NCBI RefSeq assembly: GCF_000237325.1
Contig: NC_017542.1
Coordinates: forward strand, 3,630,501 to 3,694,500
Reading direction: 5' to 3'
DNA length: 64,000 bases
Source of the DNA: Paenibacillus polymyxa M1
GTDB taxonomy: Bacteria > Bacillota > Bacilli > Paenibacillales > Paenibacillaceae
Part shown: piece by piece, positions 44,778-53,947 of the stretch
How the letters are laid out: every line of letters starts with the position of its first letter
Numbering within the stretch: the first letter of the stretch is position 1
The notes under the pieces: generated by a model
The model's database searches: none
Told to the model about the DNA's origin: nothing
What the model saw: the letters and a program-made list of their open reading frames with translations, nothing else
Position numbers and translations under genes: made by a program

Positions 44778-46952
44778 TTAACCTGTCAGCATGGTGGACC
44801 GCAGACTACCGGTCAGTTCACTTCGCAGAGTAGCGTCGAGCACACTTTCCCGCAGCGCCAGAACGCCAGTCCGTTCAATCCATTCCCACATTTTCTCCCC
44901 ATACCTAGCACTATGCCTGTATATTTGCAAGCAGGTTACAGCCATCAGCACTACTTCTTCTGGATTCTCCTCCAATCCAAGCAGCAACCCCTGACGAACC
45001 GGGTGCCCTGCATGCCCACCGGCATAAACCTCCCAACCTGCTGGTGATCGGGATATTCCAATGTCATGGACAAGCACGCCACCGGGATACTCTGAACCCG
45101 GACTGACAGCAACCGCAACTGGTGACGGTAATGAAAGACTGCCCCATACTGCCGCTAGCCGCTCTCTTAGCCAGATCACTCCACCACAAGCCTGATCGAT
45201 CGGGGCAGGATCAACACAATCCCGACGTTCAGCATTCAAATTTGTAAAACTCAGGCCCACAGAACCCACTTCCCCTTCGTACGGTAGGGTGGACTGAACC
45301 GCAACGTCTATTCCCAGTTGGTTTGTTGCAGATCCGTTCCGCAAACCTAGAGATTCCAGATAATAAAGTACAGCTGGACGACATAATTCACACCCCTGCT
45401 GTCTGGTCCAACCAAGACGGGATACTACTTCCTCTGGAGTTCGACAAACTGCGTCCACCATCGCTGTCTTAAGCGAATCATGATCATAATGCGTACAACC
45501 ACACACAGAAACAACTTCTTGAGCAGTCGGAGTTACCACAGGTCCAGAAGCTGTTTCTCGGGACAAACCATTTTTGACCAGTGCAGCCACTAGCGGCCGG
45601 CAGCCTCCGCAGGAACCGGACGCTTTGGTACGGCTCTTCACCTCTTCAACTGTTTTCAACTTATCCGTGGCAATCGCTCGCAAAATATCCCCCTTGCTCA
45701 CACCATTGCATGCGCATACCGTCTCTCCTTCGGGCAATGCTTCCGCAGCATCCTCCGCTTTGCTTTTGCTATTATTCTGGGATGTAAGCTCTGTAGTTGG
45801 CGCGCCGCGCCGTACCATTCCAAGCAGCGAGGTGCTTTCCGCCGTATCTCCAAACAAAATTGCTCCAGTGATATTGCCGGCGCGCATCATCACTTTTTTG
45901 TAAATCTCCTGCATACCGTTATATTCCATGATCGCGATCTCGCTGCCCTCTTCACGAATGTCTCCTGCCGAAAACACATGAATTCCCGCCACCTTGAGCT
46001 GTGCATACGGGACCGTCCCTTCATAGGGAGCCGTTTCACGACCACAAATCACCTTTGCCAGCACTTTGGCCTGCTCATATAGCGGCGCCACCAGCCCATA
46101 TGAAATCCCGCGGTGCTCAGCACATTCGCCAACTGCGTAAATACCAGGAATACTCGTGCGCATATAATCGTCCACGACAATGGCACGGTTTACTGTCAGA
46201 CCACTGTCCTGAGCCAAACCAATATTCGGCCGGATACCAACCGCCAGCACAACCAAGTCCGTTTCCAATCTGTTCCCGTCCGCAAACATCAATCCTTGTG
46301 CCCGGTTGCGACCTATAATGTTGACTGTATCTTTCGCCAAATGAAACCGCATGCCCTGTTGCTCCAACCGTCGTTGTAAAAGTACAGCCGCAGTACGGTC
46401 AAGCTGACGATTCATCAGATACTGCGCATTATGAACAACGTCAGTTTCCATCCCCAGATTCAGCAAGCCTTGAGCAGCCTCAAGCCCCAATAACCCTCCT
46501 CCGATGACAGTGGCCTTGCGGTACGTCTTGGCATATCTCGCCATGGTTTCACAGTCATTTACATCACGAAAAGCAATTACTCCCTCTTTTCGAACTCCGG
46601 GAATGGGTGGCATGAAAGGCAATGAGCCAGTTGCCAGTACGAGAATGTCATAGGGCTCTTGAATACCGGATTCCGTTTCCACCATACCAGTTGCCACATC
46701 AATACGACACACACGTTCACCAGCTTGCAACTTTACCCCATTTTCTTCGTACCAGTCCCAGCTATGGGTAACGATATGTTGGAACGTACTCTCCTCCTGA
46801 AGCATTTTGGACAGGAGCACACGGTTGTATCCGGGCCGCGGTTCAGCACCAAATATTGTGATTTGGAACCGTTCCGGCTCCAGACTGAGAATTTCCTCCA
46901 CACATTTGATGCCTGCCATACCATTACCGATGACGACCAGCCTTTTTATCAT
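44778..46952 (-). CDS. nasB: Nitrate reductase electron-transfer subunit, NirB paralogue with decayed siroheme domain
   Basis: 724-aa flavoprotein that passes electrons from NAD(P)H to NasC. Residues 1-300 are an FAD/NAD(P) reductase (GNGMAGIKCVEEI, VIGGGLLGLEAAQGL), followed by two BFD-type [2Fe-2S] cysteine sets (CACNGVSKGDI..CGGCRP and CGCTHYD..CELCRP). The C-terminal 170 residues still resemble the sirohaem domain of NirB in length and order (VHDIGISRSPAGWEVYAGGHAG), but the four cluster cysteines are lost: where NirB has SGCPRNCAEA this protein has SPGSEYPGGV. It therefore cannot reduce nitrite, matching the NasB role next to nasC. Regulated by the leader at 46992-47058. Confidence 0.92.
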   Translation of the reverse strand: MIKRLVVIGNGMAGIKCVEEILSLEPERFQITIFGAEPRPGYNRVLLSKMLQEESTFQHIVTHSWDWYEENGVKLQAGERVCRIDVATGMVETESGIQEPYDILVLATGSLPFMPPIPGVRKEGVIAFRDVNDCETMARYAKTYRKATVIGGGLLGLEAAQGLLNLGMETDVVHNAQYLMNRQLDRTAAVLLQRRLEQQGMRFHLAKDTVNIIGRNRAQGLMFADGNRLETDLVVLAVGIRPNIGLAQDSGLTVNRAIVVDDYMRTSIPGIYAVGECAEHRGISYGLVAPLYEQAKVLAKVICGRETAPYEGTVPYAQLKVAGIHVFSAGDIREEGSEIAIMEYNGMQEIYKKVMMRAGNITGAILFGDTAESTSLLGMVRRGAPTTELTSQNNSKSKAEDAAEALPEGETVCACNGVSKGDILRAIATDKLKTVEEVKSRTKASGSCGGCRPLVAALVKNGLSRETASGPVVTPTAQEVVSVCGCTHYDHDSLKTAMVDAVCRTPEEVVSRLGWTRQQGCELCRPAVLYYLESLGLRNGSATNQLGIDVAVQSTLPYEGEVGSVGLSFTNLNAERRDCVDPAPIDQACGGVIWLRERLAAVWGSLSLPSPVAVAVSPGSEYPGGVLVHDIGISRSPAGWEVYAGGHAGHPVRQGLLLGLEENPEEVVLMAVTCLQIYRHSARYGEKMWEWIERTGVLALRESVLDATLRSELTGSLRSTMLTG

Positions 46953-46991
46953 AATGAATCCAGCCCCATTCTCCGTACTAAAATAAGACAG

Positions 46992-47023
46992 AAAAAGCCC
47001 TTCTCCATTCGATGGAAAAGGGC
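46992..47023 (-). terminator. Regulated terminator in the nasBC leader
   Basis: Minus strand GCCCTTTTCCAT / ATGGAGAAGGGC with a short CGA loop and T5, a very strong terminator 40 bp before nasB. Its first GCC is also the 3' arm of hairpin P2. Confidence 0.9.
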
Positions 47024-47058
47024 ACCGTTGCCGTTAATGTCGGCACATCGTTGTACCG
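47021..47058 (-). promoter_or_regulatory. ANTAR-type tandem hexaloop hairpins, nasBC leader
   Basis: P1 CGGTAC-[AACGAT]-GTGCCG at 47041-47058 and P2 GGC-[AACGGT]-GCC at 47021-47032, eight bases apart. Both hexaloops have A1 and G4. P2 overlaps the terminator 5' arm. Confidence 0.85.
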
Positions 47059-47069
47059 ATATGTACTTA

Positions 47070-47109
47070 AGATTACTGAATTGTGAGCGTCATGTCAATA
47101 TTCAATACA
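47070..47109 (-). promoter_or_regulatory. nasB promoter with GlnR/TnrA-like box
   Basis: Minus strand TTGACA (47093-47098), 17-bp spacer, weak -10 TAATCT (47070-47075). The box TGTAT-N7-TGACA (47093-47109) has one mismatch to TGTNAN7TNACA and contains the -35. Confidence 0.55.
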
Positions 47110-47154
47110 TGAAACCTGTATTTAAACCTTATTTTAAATTTATTATAATTTTAA

Positions 47155-47194
47155 TGTTATGTATATTGACATATATAGAATGTCTTTTTATAAT
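47155..47194 (+). promoter_or_regulatory. nasA promoter with perfect GlnR/TnrA box
   Basis: TTGACA (47166-47171), 17-bp spacer, TATAAT (47189-47194). TGTTA-N7-TGACA at 47155-47171 matches TGTNAN7TNACA exactly and ends with the -35 hexamer. Confidence 0.8.
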
Positions 47195-47232
47195 TTGAAT
47201 TAAAATCACTACGATGTGATCATATCAAAGCG

Positions 47233-47270
47233 ATGCACAATGAGGTGTGTCAAACACGGCAATGAAGCCG
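47233..47270 (+). promoter_or_regulatory. ANTAR-type tandem hexaloop hairpins, nasA leader
   Basis: P1 ATGCAC-[AATGAG]-GTGTGT at 47233-47250 and P2 CGGC-[AATGAA]-GCCG at 47257-47270. Both loops are hexanucleotides with A1 and G4. P2 shares GCCG with the terminator stem that follows. Confidence 0.85.
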
Positions 47271-47316
47271 CAAAGCGTTTCCCAGATACGATGTCGGGAC
47301 GATTTGCGGTTTTTTT
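47267..47316 (+). terminator. Regulated terminator in the nasA leader
   Basis: CCGCAAAGCGTTTCCC / GGGACGATTTGCGG stem with T7, about 60 bp before the nasA start. Confidence 0.85.
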
Positions 47317-47379
47317 ATGTTCAACAGAAAATTGAGGACTGAGCTCTACAAACCACAATAAGAAGAGGAGAGATCGAGA

Positions 47380-48603
47380 ATGAAGAAAAAAAGTTTCTGG
47401 CAAAGCGGACACAAGCCCACCCTATTGGGCTCCTTTCTGTATTTTGATATTAGCTTTATGATATGGGGAATGATCGGACCGTTGGTCGTTGTCATTGCTA
47501 ATGACTATCCAATGGACCCTGTACAAAAAGCCAACCTTGTCGCTCTCCCAATACTTAGTGGTTCCCTGCTGCGACTCGTGCTTGGATTCATGTCAGATTA
47601 TATCGGTCCGAAGCTCACGGGACAGATCGGTATGCTTGTCACAATTATCCCTCTCCTGCTTGGCTGGCTGTGGGTTGATTCGCTGGAGCAGTTGTACGCT
47701 GTCGCCCTGCTTCTGGGTGTGGCCGGAGCCTCATTTGCAGCTGCACTGCCGTTGGCTGGCCAATGGTACCCCAAAGAGCATCAAGGGCTGGCCATGGGAA
47801 TTGCCGGTGCCGGCAACAGTGGGACCGTCCTCGCAACTTTGTTTGCCAACCGCATTGCCCAACATTTTGGCAGTTGGGAGGTCGTTTTTGGCTTAGCCAT
47901 CATCCCGATTTTCATCGTTTTTGTTCTATTTAGTATTTTTGCCCGCAACAGCCCTCATCGCCCAGCACCAAAAAGTCTTTCACAATATGCTTCGGTGCTC
48001 AAACAGAAAGATGCCTGGGTGTTCTGTGCCTTTTATTGCGTGACGTTCGGCGGGTTCGTTGGCCTTTCAAATTATTTGACCATTTTCTTCAATACCCAAT
48101 ACGGTCTCTCCGCGGTCCATGCTGCTGATTTTGCAACCGTTTGTGTCATTGCCGGAAGTTTCTTTCGCCCTGTAGGCGGCTTTTTGTCCGACCGGATTGG
48201 TGGTTCACGCATGTTAATGTACTTGTATGCCGGGGCCGGGATTATGCTCGCCAGCATTGCATTTTTACCACCCCTTGCCGTGGTCGTAGTCCTGCTGTTC
48301 GTAGGTATGATGTGCCTTGGTGCTGGCAACGGCTCCGTATTCCAGCTCGTGCCGCAGCGATTCGGCAACGAAATCGGGCTCATGACTGGCATCGTCGGTG
48401 CTGCTGGCGGCATAGGCGGGTACTTTCTTCCCCTGATTCTGGGACATCTGTACAAATTAACGGGTTCTTACATGCCAGGCTTCATCTGCCTAAGCCTGAT
48501 CACATTCTGTGCTCTTGTCCTCGTGATCATCATGCAATTGAAATGGCGCAACAGCTGGATGCGACGTTCTGCTCCAGTTGCTAATGAAGCCGTTAGATTT
48601 TAA
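47380..48603 (+). CDS. nasA: Nitrate/nitrite MFS transporter
   Basis: 407-aa twelve-segment transporter of the nitrate/nitrite porter (NarK/NasA) family that takes up nitrate for assimilation. Two nitrate signatures are present: GIAGAGNSGTVLATLFANR in the fifth segment and GIVGAAGGIGGYFLP in the eleventh. MFS loop motifs GFMSDYIGPK and GFLSDRIGGSR are also clear. GGAGAG precedes the ATG. It reads away from nasBC and has its own GlnR-type promoter and ANTAR leader, so uptake and reduction are co-ordinated. Confidence 0.95.
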   Translation: MKKKSFWQSGHKPTLLGSFLYFDISFMIWGMIGPLVVVIANDYPMDPVQKANLVALPILSGSLLRLVLGFMSDYIGPKLTGQIGMLVTIIPLLLGWLWVDSLEQLYAVALLLGVAGASFAAALPLAGQWYPKEHQGLAMGIAGAGNSGTVLATLFANRIAQHFGSWEVVFGLAIIPIFIVFVLFSIFARNSPHRPAPKSLSQYASVLKQKDAWVFCAFYCVTFGGFVGLSNYLTIFFNTQYGLSAVHAADFATVCVIAGSFFRPVGGFLSDRIGGSRMLMYLYAGAGIMLASIAFLPPLAVVVVLLFVGMMCLGAGNGSVFQLVPQRFGNEIGLMTGIVGAAGGIGGYFLPLILGHLYKLTGSYMPGFICLSLITFCALVLVIIMQLKWRNSWMRRSAPVANEAVRF

Positions 48604-48625
48604 GCCTCAATTATCCCTTATAATC

Positions 48626-48671
48626 AAAAATAGCTTAACTTCGTTTATAGAAAAATGAAGTTAAGCTATTT
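48626..48671 (+). terminator. Terminator of nasA
   Basis: AATAGCTTAACTTC / GAAGTTAAGCTATT 14-bp stem with flanking A and T runs. Confidence 0.8.
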
Positions 48672-48780
48672 CCTCATACATATTCAATCTAATTATAAAA
48701 TCTATGAAAAAAGTCACATTTAATGAATATTTACCGAAAACATTATGAAAATTTAATGAATTTTTCAGTTGAAAATCATT

Positions 48781-48794
48781 GAAAATCGCTTTCA
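48781..48794. promoter_or_regulatory. cre-like site upstream of the malic enzyme gene
   Basis: GAAAATCGCTTTCA; the right half is a perfect cre half-site, the left half TGAAAAT has one extra base. It lies about 60 bp upstream of the -35, a position compatible with CcpA activation or repression. Confidence 0.35.
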
Positions 48795-48845
48795 TTTTCA
48801 TATTTTTTCTTATGTAAACACTTATATAACCATTTTTCACACAAC

Positions 48846-48888
48846 ATACTTGTTCACTTGGTTTAAAATAAGGCGTATACTTGTTCAC
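48846..48888 (+). promoter_or_regulatory. Malate-gene promoter with two 12-bp direct repeats
   Basis: ATACTTGTTCAC occurs at 48846-48857 and again at 48877-48888, exactly 31 bp apart (three helical turns); a partial third copy TTGTTCA is at 48892-48898. The candidate promoter TTCACT (48853-48858), 17-bp spacer, TATACT (48876-48881) is overlapped by the repeats at both hexamers, so a regulator bound here would block or replace polymerase contacts. The remaining part of 48672-48845 is AT-rich without other signals. Confidence 0.6.
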
Positions 48889-48941
48889 GAATTGTTCAAG
48901 GGTTAACCAAATGTATTTTTTTAGGAAAGAAGGAATTGGAA

Positions 48942-50660
48942 ATGCGTGCTTTTCATGTTACGGAAGATGGAACTATCGAAACCAAATTAACCGGAAAGGA
49001 TCTTCTTGCCAACCCACTGCTGAACAAAGGAGTGGCTTTTACACTGGAAGAGCGTCAGCAACTTGGACTTGACGGCCTTCTTCCTCCTACCATATTAACG
49101 ATTGAGGAACAGGTTCAACGGGTGTATGAGCAATTTCAAAGCCAACCAGATAATTTACGTAAAAACGTTGCCTTAAATGATCTTTTTAATCGGAATACCG
49201 TCCTTTATTATCGTTTGCTTTCCGAACACCTGAGCGAGATGCTTCCGATTGTTTATACCCCAACAGTCGGTCAGGCTATTCAGGAATACAGTCATGAATA
49301 TCACAAACCAGGTGGTATGTATTTATCTATTGATAACCTTGCTGGCATCAAAGAAGCTTTTAAGAATTTGAACTTGGGCCCTGATGATATCGACCTGATT
49401 GTAGCCACAGATTCCGAAAGTATTTTGGGAATCGGGGACTGGGGAGTTGGCGGTATTAACATCTCTATTGGTAAGCTTGCTGTATATACAGCTGCTGCTG
49501 GAATTGATCCTAGCCGGGTGCTGGCCGTTGTGCTTGATGCAGGTACAAACAACGAAAAGCTGTTAGAAGATCCTTTGTACATGGGGAATCGTCATAAGCG
49601 TGTACGTGGAGAACAATATGATCAATTTATTGATACTTATGTTCAAGCTGCACTTTCTTCATTCCCGAACGCACTGCTGCACTGGGAAGATCTAGGTAAC
49701 GTCAATGCTCGGAATATTATCAACAAGTACGGAAATCATATTTTAACGTTTAATGATGACATTCAAGGTACTGGCGCGGTTACGCTCGCAGGTGTGATGT
49801 CTGGTGTCCAATTGTCCGGAATCCCACTGAGCAAGCATCGGGTTCTAGTGTTTGGTCCAGGAGCTGCCGGAATCGGCAATGCAGACCAAATTAGTGCGGC
49901 CATGATGCTGGAAGGATTGTCAGAAGCTGAAGCAAGACGTAACTTCTGGGCATATGATTACCGCGGTCTGCTTACCAATGAAACGGAAGGACTTTTCCCA
50001 TTCCAGGTCCCTTATGTGCGTGATGCTGCCGAATGCCGTGACTGGGAGCATGCTGAAGATGGCAAAATCCCTCTGCTTGAAGTCATTCGCCGTGTGAAAC
50101 CGACGATTATGATCGGAACTTCCGGTGTTGCTGGAGCATTTAGTGAGGAAATCGTGAAAGAGATGGCCAAGCATACAGAACGCCCTATTATTATGCCAAT
50201 GTCCAATCCGACTCCTCTGGCAGAGGCAACTCCTGAAGACCTGATCCACTGGACGGAAGGAAAAGCCCTTATTGCAACAGGAAGTCCTTTTGAGCCAGTA
50301 ATCTACAACAATATTAAGTTTGAAATTGGACAATCCAATAATGCTTTCGTATTCCCAGGTCTTGGTCTTGGAGCAATCGTAGTAAAATCCAAAATTATAA
50401 CAGATAGCATGTTTGCAGCAGCTGCCCATGCAGTAGCTCAAATGGTTGATTTGTCACAGCCTGGTGCTTCCCTGCTACCAAAAATCAACGAACTGCGAGA
50501 AGTATCTGAAGCTGTTGCTGTAGCAGTTGCTAAGGCGGCAGTTCAAGATGGAGTTGCGCGTCATCAGCCGGATGATATCGTACAAGCGGTTCGGGAATCC
50601 ATGTGGGAATGCAAATATAAACCCATCAAACAGTATGGACAGGAAGCCGTTCTGGTTTAA
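48942..50660 (+). CDS. NAD-dependent malic or malolactic enzyme
   Basis: 572-aa malic-enzyme family protein. Malate-binding [12 protein letters not shown]-binding [14 protein letters not shown], metal site [15 protein letters not shown] and [21 protein letters not shown] are complete. The N-terminus ([26 protein letters not shown]) is of the long NAD-type. Both malic enzyme (pyruvate + CO2 + NADH) and malolactic enzyme (lactate + CO2) share this sequence pattern. The malate-permease-like gene directly downstream favours a malate catabolism operon like mleSP. The ATG at 48942 follows AGAAGGA; a TTG six bases earlier is less likely. Confidence 0.93.
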   Translation: MRAFHVTEDGTIETKLTGKDLLANPLLNKGVAFTLEERQQLGLDGLLPPTILTIEEQVQRVYEQFQSQPDNLRKNVALNDLFNRNTVLYYRLLSEHLSEMLPIVYTPTVGQAIQEYSHEYHKPGGMYLSIDNLAGIKEAFKNLNLGPDDIDLIVATDSESILGIGDWGVGGINISIGKLAVYTAAAGIDPSRVLAVVLDAGTNNEKLLEDPLYMGNRHKRVRGEQYDQFIDTYVQAALSSFPNALLHWEDLGNVNARNIINKYGNHILTFNDDIQGTGAVTLAGVMSGVQLSGIPLSKHRVLVFGPGAAGIGNADQISAAMMLEGLSEAEARRNFWAYDYRGLLTNETEGLFPFQVPYVRDAAECRDWEHAEDGKIPLLEVIRRVKPTIMIGTSGVAGAFSEEIVKEMAKHTERPIIMPMSNPTPLAEATPEDLIHWTEGKALIATGSPFEPVIYNNIKFEIGQSNNAFVFPGLGLGAIVVKSKIITDSMFAAAAHAVAQMVDLSQPGASLLPKINELREVSEAVAVAVAKAAVQDGVARHQPDDIVQAVRESMWECKYKPIKQYGQEAVLV

Positions 50661-50760
50661 AAATAGCGAACAACATCAAAATTTATACTTGCTGTAAGCA
50701 AAGTGATTATTTAACTGATGTCCGCCATTTTTGGCGGACATCTTTATTGGAGGCGACATC

Positions 50761-51720
50761 ATGGCTACAGGTCATATCTTTATTATCTTAATTCCTATTT
50801 TCTTTGTCATTTTAATTGGTTATTTTGCAGGTTTTTTTAAGGCTTTTAACCCAGCTTCATCTAAGGGATTAAATACACTGGTAACCAAATTCGCTTTACC
50901 TGCACACTTGTTTATTGGTATTACGACGACACCAAGAGAGACGTTAATCCAAAAGTGGCTCTTTCTTGTTGCATTGCTGCTTGGAGTGATCGGCTTTTAC
51001 ATTGTATTGCTCATCTTATATCGCTTAATTGCAAAAAAAGGTCTGACAGAATCCTCCATGTTCGCATTGAATTCAACACAGCCCTCTTTCGCATTCATGG
51101 GGATTCCGGTTTTGGGAAGCTTGTTCGGAAGTGCGGCGGTCGCCATTCCTATTGCGATTACCGGCATCGTCGTTAATGCGATTCTTGATCCGCTTGCAAG
51201 TATTTTGGGAACGGTCGGCCAGCGTAAATCAACAGAATCTGATGACACTAAAGGTAATTTATTTACAGTCACTATAAAATCTGTCCTTCATGGACTCAGC
51301 GAGCCGCTGGCTTGCGTACCCTTGATTGGTGTTGTATTGACTTTATGCGGATTCCAAGCTCCGAAGCTTTTGCAATCTATGTTTGATCAAATCGGCAATA
51401 TTACTGCTGGTACGGCTCTATTTGCCATCGGGGTAACTATTGGAATTAAAAAGATTACGTTCAGTCCAAAAGCGCTTAGTATCGCTGTACTGAAAGCGAT
51501 CGTGATGCCTATGGTTATGCTCGGTATTGCTGTTCTGATCGGACTGTCCCCTGAGGATGTAACTAAAGCCGTACTGCTTGTCGCATTTCCCGGATCTGCT
51601 GTAGCCGCTATGATCGCGACCCGCTATGAATCACTGGAAACAGAAGCGGCATCTGCATTTGTTATAAGCTCAGTATTATCGCTCATTTCGCTCCCTCTGC
51701 TCATTTCACTACTTGTATAA
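50761..51720 (+). CDS. AEC-family transporter, probable malate permease
   Basis: 319-aa auxin-efflux-carrier family permease with about ten membrane segments (FIILIPIFFVILIGYFAGFF, FALNSTQPSFAFMGIPVLGSLFG, PLACVPLIGVVLTLCGF, VLLVAFPGSAVAAMIATRYE). MleP malate permeases of lactic acid bacteria belong here, and the gene lies 100 bp after the malic/malolactic enzyme gene, so L-malate uptake is the best guess. GGAGG at the start supports 50761; the frame is open further upstream but with no site. Confidence 0.88.
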   Translation: MATGHIFIILIPIFFVILIGYFAGFFKAFNPASSKGLNTLVTKFALPAHLFIGITTTPRETLIQKWLFLVALLLGVIGFYIVLLILYRLIAKKGLTESSMFALNSTQPSFAFMGIPVLGSLFGSAAVAIPIAITGIVVNAILDPLASILGTVGQRKSTESDDTKGNLFTVTIKSVLHGLSEPLACVPLIGVVLTLCGFQAPKLLQSMFDQIGNITAGTALFAIGVTIGIKKITFSPKALSIAVLKAIVMPMVMLGIAVLIGLSPEDVTKAVLLVAFPGSAVAAMIATRYESLETEAASAFVISSVLSLISLPLLISLLV

Positions 51721-51880
51721 TGACAGAAAGCTTTCAACCTTCAGCGAAAGACTGTTATATATAATAGTTAAGGGCATTCGTTCGCCCTCATTTATGTTAT
51801 TTTTTAAATATTGTCCAAACAATAAAGTGATTTAGTCATATTTGAGCTGAAAACCAGTATGATATTCCGTTTTGCTAGCA

Positions 51881-51926
51881 AGCGGCAACCTACATTTATT
51901 CCATGTGGGTTGCCGCTTTTTATTTT
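51881..51926 (+). terminator. Terminator of the malate operon
   Basis: AGCGGCAACCTACAT / ATGTGGGTTGCCGCT with seven-base loop and T5. It is 160 bp after the permease stop; a smaller GGGCATTCGTTCGCCC hairpin at about 51771-51788 precedes it. Confidence 0.88.
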
Positions 51927-52027
51927 TGGTAAGCTTTCATACCTTTTGTTGGTTCTTATCATTATTTTCACTATCCATCAGTAAGTATATCCCAATTGTA
52001 ATAATTCGCTAACATTTATAAAGGAAA

Positions 52028-52057
52028 TTGACGAAATATATAAGGGATAGCTGTACT
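52028..52057 (+). promoter_or_regulatory. Candidate promoter of the chemoreceptor gene
   Basis: TTGACG (52028-52033), 18-bp spacer, TGTACT (52052-52057). I found no SigD-type promoter. Nothing else is seen in 51927-52093. Confidence 0.35.
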
Positions 52058-52093
52058 GTAGCATTAAATTAAAATTTAAAGGAGAAGAAACTT

Positions 52094-53857
52094 GTGAAAA
52101 ACTTGAAGTGGAGCACTATGTCCTTTTTTGGTAAAAATCTATTAATATCTTTTCTTAACATCGTATTAATAGGTGCTATTCTCATCACATCTAGCTATAT
52201 ACTTCAAAAGAACATTCTCACCACGCAGCTGCAAGATCAGGTAAAAGTGCTGACCAAAAAATGGGCAGAAGATGTTGACAAAACAAAAGTACAACAAGCA
52301 TTAAGCGAAAAAGATTATAACGGTTCTGCTCAACAAGAAATACGCAAATTTCTAGATTCCATTCACACATTTTATCCTAATGTCGCCCAAGCTTACATAT
52401 TTGGGACAGAACTAAAAGAAGGAAATCAAACCTCCATTATTGGCGTTCCCACTAATTTGGTTCAAGCTTTCCAAAACTCGAAGATGAATATTGGGGATAT
52501 GTACACGTTGCCTGACGAAAATGCAGACGCCGTAAATAAAATGCTTCAATCCAATGAATCAGCATTGAGCAGCTTTTATACGGACGAATATGGCACATGG
52601 ACTACTATTGTTTATCCGATTACAGATGCAAGCGGTAAAGTCACAAGTGCAATTTACTTTGACGTAGATGCGAGCTCTGTACCTACGGGTCTTCATAAGT
52701 TGCTTGTATATGGTGTTTCACTGCTCATTCTGTTTCTTGCTATCTTCTTGACAATTCAATACTTGCTGGTAAAACGCACGCTCTCCCCGATTCGTTCCTT
52801 GATGAAGGGCATTGAAGAAGTCAGCGAGGGTAATCTGAATGTAAAAATCAAGACAGGCCTAGACGATCTTGGTATTATCAATCAAAAATTTAATTCAATG
52901 ATCAAGCGCCTTAACGATACGATGGTGAAAGTACAGGATACGACGCAAGAAGTAACAGGATCAGCTCAGGAATTGTTAAGCATTAGTGAGAAAAACAGTA
53001 CGAATACAAACATCATTAACAGCAATATTCGGGAAATAACTCAGGGACTTGAAGCTCAGGATCACGCAGCACTTGAAAGCTCCAGGGCTATGAATGAAAT
53101 GTCTACAGTGATCCAAACCATTGCTGAAAGCTCCTCTTCTGTAGCGGATCAAGCTTATTCCATGGAAAAACGCTCCGTTGAAGGCAATCAGGTAGCCCAA
53201 AAGCTATCCACTCAAATGGACTCTATCTCCACTACAATGGGCAGTACAGTTGATTCGGTTAATGCACTGCAGAACCGTTCTAACGAAATCAGTAATATTG
53301 TAAGCATCATTACCGGCATTGCCAGCCAAACGAATCTGCTTGCTCTCAACGCTTCGATCGAAGCTGCCAGAGTGGGTGAAGAAGGCAAAGGTTTTGCAGT
53401 CGTAGCGGGAGAAGTGCGTAATTTGGCTGAACAATCTCAAGAGTCCGCCAAACAAATTGCAGAGCTTATTGAAGAAATTCAAAAAGAGATTGAACAAACT
53501 GTAAAAGGCATTAGCCTGGGTACACAAGAAGTTCAGGTCGGACTGGAAGTTACGAAGCAGACAGGCGAAATGTTCTCTGAAATTTTAGAAGCGTCCAATA
53601 AAGTGTCATCACAAATCCAGGAGGTATCCAGTGCAACTGAGCAAATCTCGGCCAGCACGCAGGAAATGTCAGCTACCTCGGACGAGTTGTCTTCCACAGT
53701 TAGCAAAACAGTCAACAGCAGCAAACAAATCGAACAAACCATTGGGGAACAAACCGAGTCTATGGCTTCAATTGTCCAAGCTTCGGACAAGCTTACATCA
53801 ATGTCCGGGGAGCTGGAAGAGCTTATTTCATTCTTCAAAGTAAACCGTGAAGTCTAA
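52094..53857 (+). CDS. Methyl-accepting chemotaxis protein
   Basis: 587-aa transmembrane chemoreceptor. Membrane segment 1 is about residues 12-35, an extracellular Cache-like sensor spans about 36-200 ([51 protein letters not shown]), segment 2 is about 206-228, a HAMP domain follows ([24 protein letters not shown]), and the methyl-accepting signalling domain (about 285-585) has the hairpin tip [39 protein letters not shown]. Start is GTG with AAGGAGAAG upstream. The ligand is unknown; its place after malate genes makes an organic acid plausible but unproven. Confidence 0.95.
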   Translation: MKNLKWSTMSFFGKNLLISFLNIVLIGAILITSSYILQKNILTTQLQDQVKVLTKKWAEDVDKTKVQQALSEKDYNGSAQQEIRKFLDSIHTFYPNVAQAYIFGTELKEGNQTSIIGVPTNLVQAFQNSKMNIGDMYTLPDENADAVNKMLQSNESALSSFYTDEYGTWTTIVYPITDASGKVTSAIYFDVDASSVPTGLHKLLVYGVSLLILFLAIFLTIQYLLVKRTLSPIRSLMKGIEEVSEGNLNVKIKTGLDDLGIINQKFNSMIKRLNDTMVKVQDTTQEVTGSAQELLSISEKNSTNTNIINSNIREITQGLEAQDHAALESSRAMNEMSTVIQTIAESSSSVADQAYSMEKRSVEGNQVAQKLSTQMDSISTTMGSTVDSVNALQNRSNEISNIVSIITGIASQTNLLALNASIEAARVGEEGKGFAVVAGEVRNLAEQSQESAKQIAELIEEIQKEIEQTVKGISLGTQEVQVGLEVTKQTGEMFSEILEASNKVSSQIQEVSSATEQISASTQEMSATSDELSSTVSKTVNSSKQIEQTIGEQTESMASIVQASDKLTSMSGELEELISFFKVNREV

Positions 53858-53885
53858 AACTATAACTATCCAATCCTCATAACAA

Positions 53886-53936
53886 TAAAGAACCTCTAGT
53901 CTGCATAGAATGCACATTAGAGGTTCTTTGATATTT
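53886..53936. terminator. Bidirectional terminator between MCP gene and galactanase gene
   Basis: AAAGAACCTCTA / TAGAGGTTCTTT 12-bp stem flanked by A/T-rich runs. Confidence 0.85.
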
Positions 53937-53947
53937 TATACACTTCT

